NCBI GenBank assembly: GCA_029959905.1
Contig: JASCNZ010000014.1
Span: 1-60,290, forward strand
Source of the DNA: Microbacteriaceae bacterium PS02344
GTDB lineage: Bacteria; Actinomycetota; Actinomycetes; Actinomycetales; Microbacteriaceae
Reading direction: 5' to 3'
Length of the DNA: 60,290 nt
In this document: piece by piece, positions 58,416-60,290 of the stretch
How positions within the stretch are numbered: position 1 is the first letter of the stretch
How the letters are laid out: the number at the start of each line of letters is the position of its first letter
Position numbers and translations under genes: made by a program
The notes under the pieces: generated by a model
Told to the model about the DNA's origin: nothing
Seen by the model: the letters and a program-made list of their open reading frames with translations, nothing else
The model's database searches: none

Positions 58416-59116
58416 GATTCCCACCCCCGCTCCGCGTGCGCGCCGGCGACCGCGACGAGTTCCGAGGCCTCGAGACCGGTCACGGCACTCCACTGGGCGA
58501 GGGCGGACGACGCCGGCCCCGCTCCCCCGAAGTACGTCGCTTCGGCGCCGAGGTCGGTCGGGGAACCTTCGAGGTCGACCACGCAGACATCCATGGCCAC
58601 CCGACCGACGATGGGTCTGAGCACACCTCCGATTTCGACCGACGCGCGGTTGCCGAGCGCGCGCAGGATCCCCTGGGCGTATCCGCCGGTCACGAGAGCG
58701 ACCGTCGTCTCCCGCCTGGTGCGGAATGTGTAGCCGTACGAGACCGCGTCTCCCGGGCGCAGAGGTTTGGTCGAGAGCACCCGTCCGTGCAGACGCATGA
58801 TCGGACGGCGCTGGCCTGAACCGTCGTGGGGCGGCAGACCGTAGAGCAGCGCGGAATCGATGTCGGGCTCGTCGTCGAGCGACGCCGGGATGCCCTCGAG
58901 CGCCAGCGCATCACGCACGCCCGGCGAGTCGACGCGAACGCGCTCGGCGCCGGCGAGCGTCACCGCCTGCGCCACCGCGAGCACGCCATGACCCCAGCCG
59001 TCACGCCGGAGATCGGCGACCCGCCCACCCGCGGCGACCGCGGCTGACGCGGCGGTCGCCAGGGCCGAGCGAGAGATCATCGCCCTCGGGCGGGCACTCG
59101 AAGTCGTCTCGCACAC
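58412..59116 (-). CDS. Truncated alanine racemase-like protein retaining the C-terminal catalytic domain
   Basis: 234 residues instead of about 370. Residues 14-80 mimic the start of the racemase barrel but read LRRDGWGHG where the cofactor site should be K-x-x-A-Y-G-H-G, so the lysine is Arg37 and the Tyr is Trp41. Roughly 150 residues of barrel are then absent. The C-terminal domain (105-234) is well kept: AVSYGYTF, GGYAQG (Tyr146, the usual catalytic Tyr) and GRVAMD (Met175-Asp176). It cannot bind PLP in the normal way alone. GTG is seven bases after TAGGCT, indicating leaderless transcription; no inactivating frameshift is seen. Confidence 0.8.
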   Translation of the reverse strand: MCETTSSARPRAMISRSALATAASAAVAAGGRVADLRRDGWGHGVLAVAQAVTLAGAERVRVDSPGVRDALALEGIPASLDDEPDIDSALLYGLPPHDGSGQRRPIMRLHGRVLSTKPLRPGDAVSYGYTFRTRRETTVALVTGGYAQGILRALGNRASVEIGGVLRPIVGRVAMDVCVVDLEGSPTDLGAEATYFGGAGPASSALAQWSAVTGLEASELVAVAGAHAERGWES

Positions 59117-59123
59117 GCCTTCC

Positions 59124-59169
59124 AGCCTACGCCGACTCTCCGGCCCGCTCCGGCCGCCCACCGTAGACT
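59124..59169. promoter_or_regulatory. Divergent promoters between the racemase pair and the ATP-grasp gene
   Basis: TAGGCT (59129-59124, minus) lies seven bases before the racemase-like GTG. TAGACT (59164-59169, plus) is the -10 of the ATP-grasp gene, which has a leader of about 23 bases and GGAG before its ATG. The 82-base gap holds both promoters back to back, so the two sides may share control. Confidence 0.5.
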
Positions 59170-59198
59170 GGGGAGAACCCCACACCGTTCGGAGCCTC

Positions 59199-60215
59199 AT
59201 GTCACGTCTTTCCCTCGCGCCCCGCATCCGCTATCTGATGGGACGCGCCCGCCGCATCGATGTCGGCTCGGTCATCGAGCGCGCCAAAGAGGCATCGGCC
59301 CAGCACGGGAAGGCCGTGCCCGGCATCGTCGTCGACATGCTGTGGTCCGCCGCTCGGCACAACGTCGGCTTCCAGGACTACATCGACTACGACTTCGCGA
59401 TGTTGTCCCGCGCCGAGCGCGAGACCTACATGACCCACCCGGTCTCGAACCAGCTCTCGCAGAAGTACGACCACCCGGACTTCCGCTGGATCTTCCAGGA
59501 CAAGGTCGAGTTCGACAAGCATTTCTCCGCGTTCCTCCGTCGCGAGTGGATGGTTGTCGCAGAGGGCAACGCCGACGTCGTGCGCGAGATGACGCAGCGG
59601 CTCGGCACGATCGTCACCAAGGAGCCGGTAGGCCAGGCCGGCACGGGTGTGCACCGCTACCACGCCGCGGACATCGAGGATTGGGCCGAGTTCCACCGTG
59701 GACTCCTCAACCGCGGCGAACTGCTCATCGAAGAGGTCATCCGCCAGCACGACGACCTCGCAGCGGTCTGCCCCGGCACGGTCAACACGACGCGCATCAC
59801 GGCTTTCTTCGACGGCGAGAAGGCGCACATCCTCGCCATGGCGCAGAAGTTCGGTCGCGGCGCGGTGAGCGACCAGATGACGTTCGGCGGCTTCTACACC
59901 ATGCTCGACCAGAACGGCCACGCGGTCGGCCCCGGCTACGACTCCCACGGTCACGTGCACGAGACCCACCCCGACTCCGGATTCCGCATCGCGGACTTCC
60001 AGCTGCCGTACATGGACGAGGTGCGGGCGTTCATCGACGAGGTCGCACGCGTCGTTCCCCAGGTGCAGTACGTGGGGTGGGATGTCGTCGTCTCCCCCGA
60101 CGGCCCCGTCCTCGTCGAGGGCAACTGGGGCGCCGGGGTCTACGAGAACAAGCCCAGCGTCACGGGCATCCGCACCGGCCACAAGCCCCGCTACCGCGAG
60201 GTCATCGGGTTCTGA
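59199..60215 (+). CDS. ATP-grasp ligase-like protein (sugar-transfer-associated ATP-grasp family)
   Basis: 338 residues. The N-terminal helical part is followed by an ATP-grasp core: the Gly-rich nucleotide loop is VTKEPVGQAGTGVHRY (about 147), the adenine/phosphate strand is ELLIEEVIRQHDDL with VNTTRITAFF, and the metal ligands are in GWDVVVSPDGPVLVEGNWGAGVYENK (Asp, Glu, Asn). Relatives join a carboxylate to an amine with ATP. Substrate unknown; position beside the racemase pair suggests an amino acid. Only the left arm of its expected terminator is visible before the contig end. Confidence 0.85.
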   Translation: MSRLSLAPRIRYLMGRARRIDVGSVIERAKEASAQHGKAVPGIVVDMLWSAARHNVGFQDYIDYDFAMLSRAERETYMTHPVSNQLSQKYDHPDFRWIFQDKVEFDKHFSAFLRREWMVVAEGNADVVREMTQRLGTIVTKEPVGQAGTGVHRYHAADIEDWAEFHRGLLNRGELLIEEVIRQHDDLAAVCPGTVNTTRITAFFDGEKAHILAMAQKFGRGAVSDQMTFGGFYTMLDQNGHAVGPGYDSHGHVHETHPDSGFRIADFQLPYMDEVRAFIDEVARVVPQVQYVGWDVVVSPDGPVLVEGNWGAGVYENKPSVTGIRTGHKPRYREVIGF

Positions 60216-60239
60216 ACGCGGAACGACGAAGGCCCCGCT

Positions 60240-60290
60240 GCTTTTCGCCTCCCGGGCGTGGTCGGGGGGGGGGGCGCCCCCCCCCCGGTG
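60240..60290. other. Probable contig-end artefact
   Basis: After the left arm of a terminator (GAAGGCCCCGCTGC, from about 60228) the sequence changes character and ends in a run of ten G, CG, then ten C. The matching right arm is missing. This looks like unreliable assembly rather than biology. Confidence 0.6.

Noticed and set aside
57375..59116. The racemase-like pair as a single gene broken by a frameshift
   Set aside because: Both proteins contain their own version of the barrel start and of the C-terminal domain, so they are two diverged copies and not two halves of one reading frame; the GTGA overlap is typical of real operons.

Overview
The window is high-GC actinobacterial DNA, most like Microbacterium or a close relative (Microbacteriaceae). 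The evidence is the strong G/C third-position bias, the actinobacterial families present (SepH, DUF3000, DUF3093, DUF3159, DUF3710, DUF4193, DUF7455), and several conserved actinobacterial gene neighbourhoods. It is almost wholly coding. No gap exceeds 300 bases, and I see no insertion sequence, prophage, CRISPR array or rRNA. Four tRNA genes form one cluster. The left edge cuts a DUF349 gene; the right edge ends in a G/C homopolymer that looks like a contig-end artefact.

Layout. (1) 1-17.4 kb: DUF349 protein, an AbiEi-like protein, then a leftward housekeeping block: thrS and a HIT protein; pdxS-pdxT; yebC; ruvC-ruvA-ruvB; yajC-secD-secF; rel. Inside it, rightward pdxR and pdxY complete a vitamin B6 island of synthase, regulator and salvage kinase. 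(2) 17-31 kb is accessory: DoxX-like and YnfA-like membrane proteins, photolyase, MalY/PatB-type lyase, metallo-hydrolase, alcohol dehydrogenase, an exported intradiol dioxygenase-like lipoprotein, the tRNA cluster (Gly, Cys, Val leftward; Val rightward), an SDR enzyme with a divergent TetR regulator, an amine oxidase, SPW membrane protein and a PemK/MazF-like toxin. (3) 31-47 kb is core metabolism: amtB, zapE, rhodanese and SufE, DUF3000-rnd-fadA-fadB, dxs and aconitase. (4) 47-57 kb is a core block: DUF3159, DUF3710, dut, DUF3093, DUF4193, sepH, a phosphodiesterase and convergent topoisomerase IV genes. (5) 57.4-60.2 kb holds the most unusual locus.

That locus has two overlapping genes, each resembling part of alanine racemase. 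The upstream protein (234 aa) keeps the C-terminal catalytic elements but has Arg where the cofactor lysine should be and lacks most of the barrel. The downstream protein (346 aa) keeps the barrel, cofactor lysine and barrel arginines, but its C-terminal domain has lost the catalytic tyrosine segment and the Met-Asp motif. In ordinary alanine racemase each active site is built from one subunit's barrel and the other subunit's C-terminal domain, so the pair could form one heteromeric amino-acid racemase. An ATP-grasp ligase gene diverges from the pair 82 bases away. Because Microbacteriaceae have B-type peptidoglycan, with a cross-bridge on the alpha-carboxyl of D-Glu and often a D-diamino acid, a role in making and attaching a D-amino acid is a plausible hypothesis, but an inference only.

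Regulatory signals stand out: two GlnR-like boxes before amtB; a 26-base perfect palindrome before aconitase, recalling TamR-type control; a TetR operator between the SDR and tetR genes; a palindrome centred on the -10 box of fadA-fadB; and repeated -10-like boxes 6-8 nt before start codons, indicating leaderless mRNAs.
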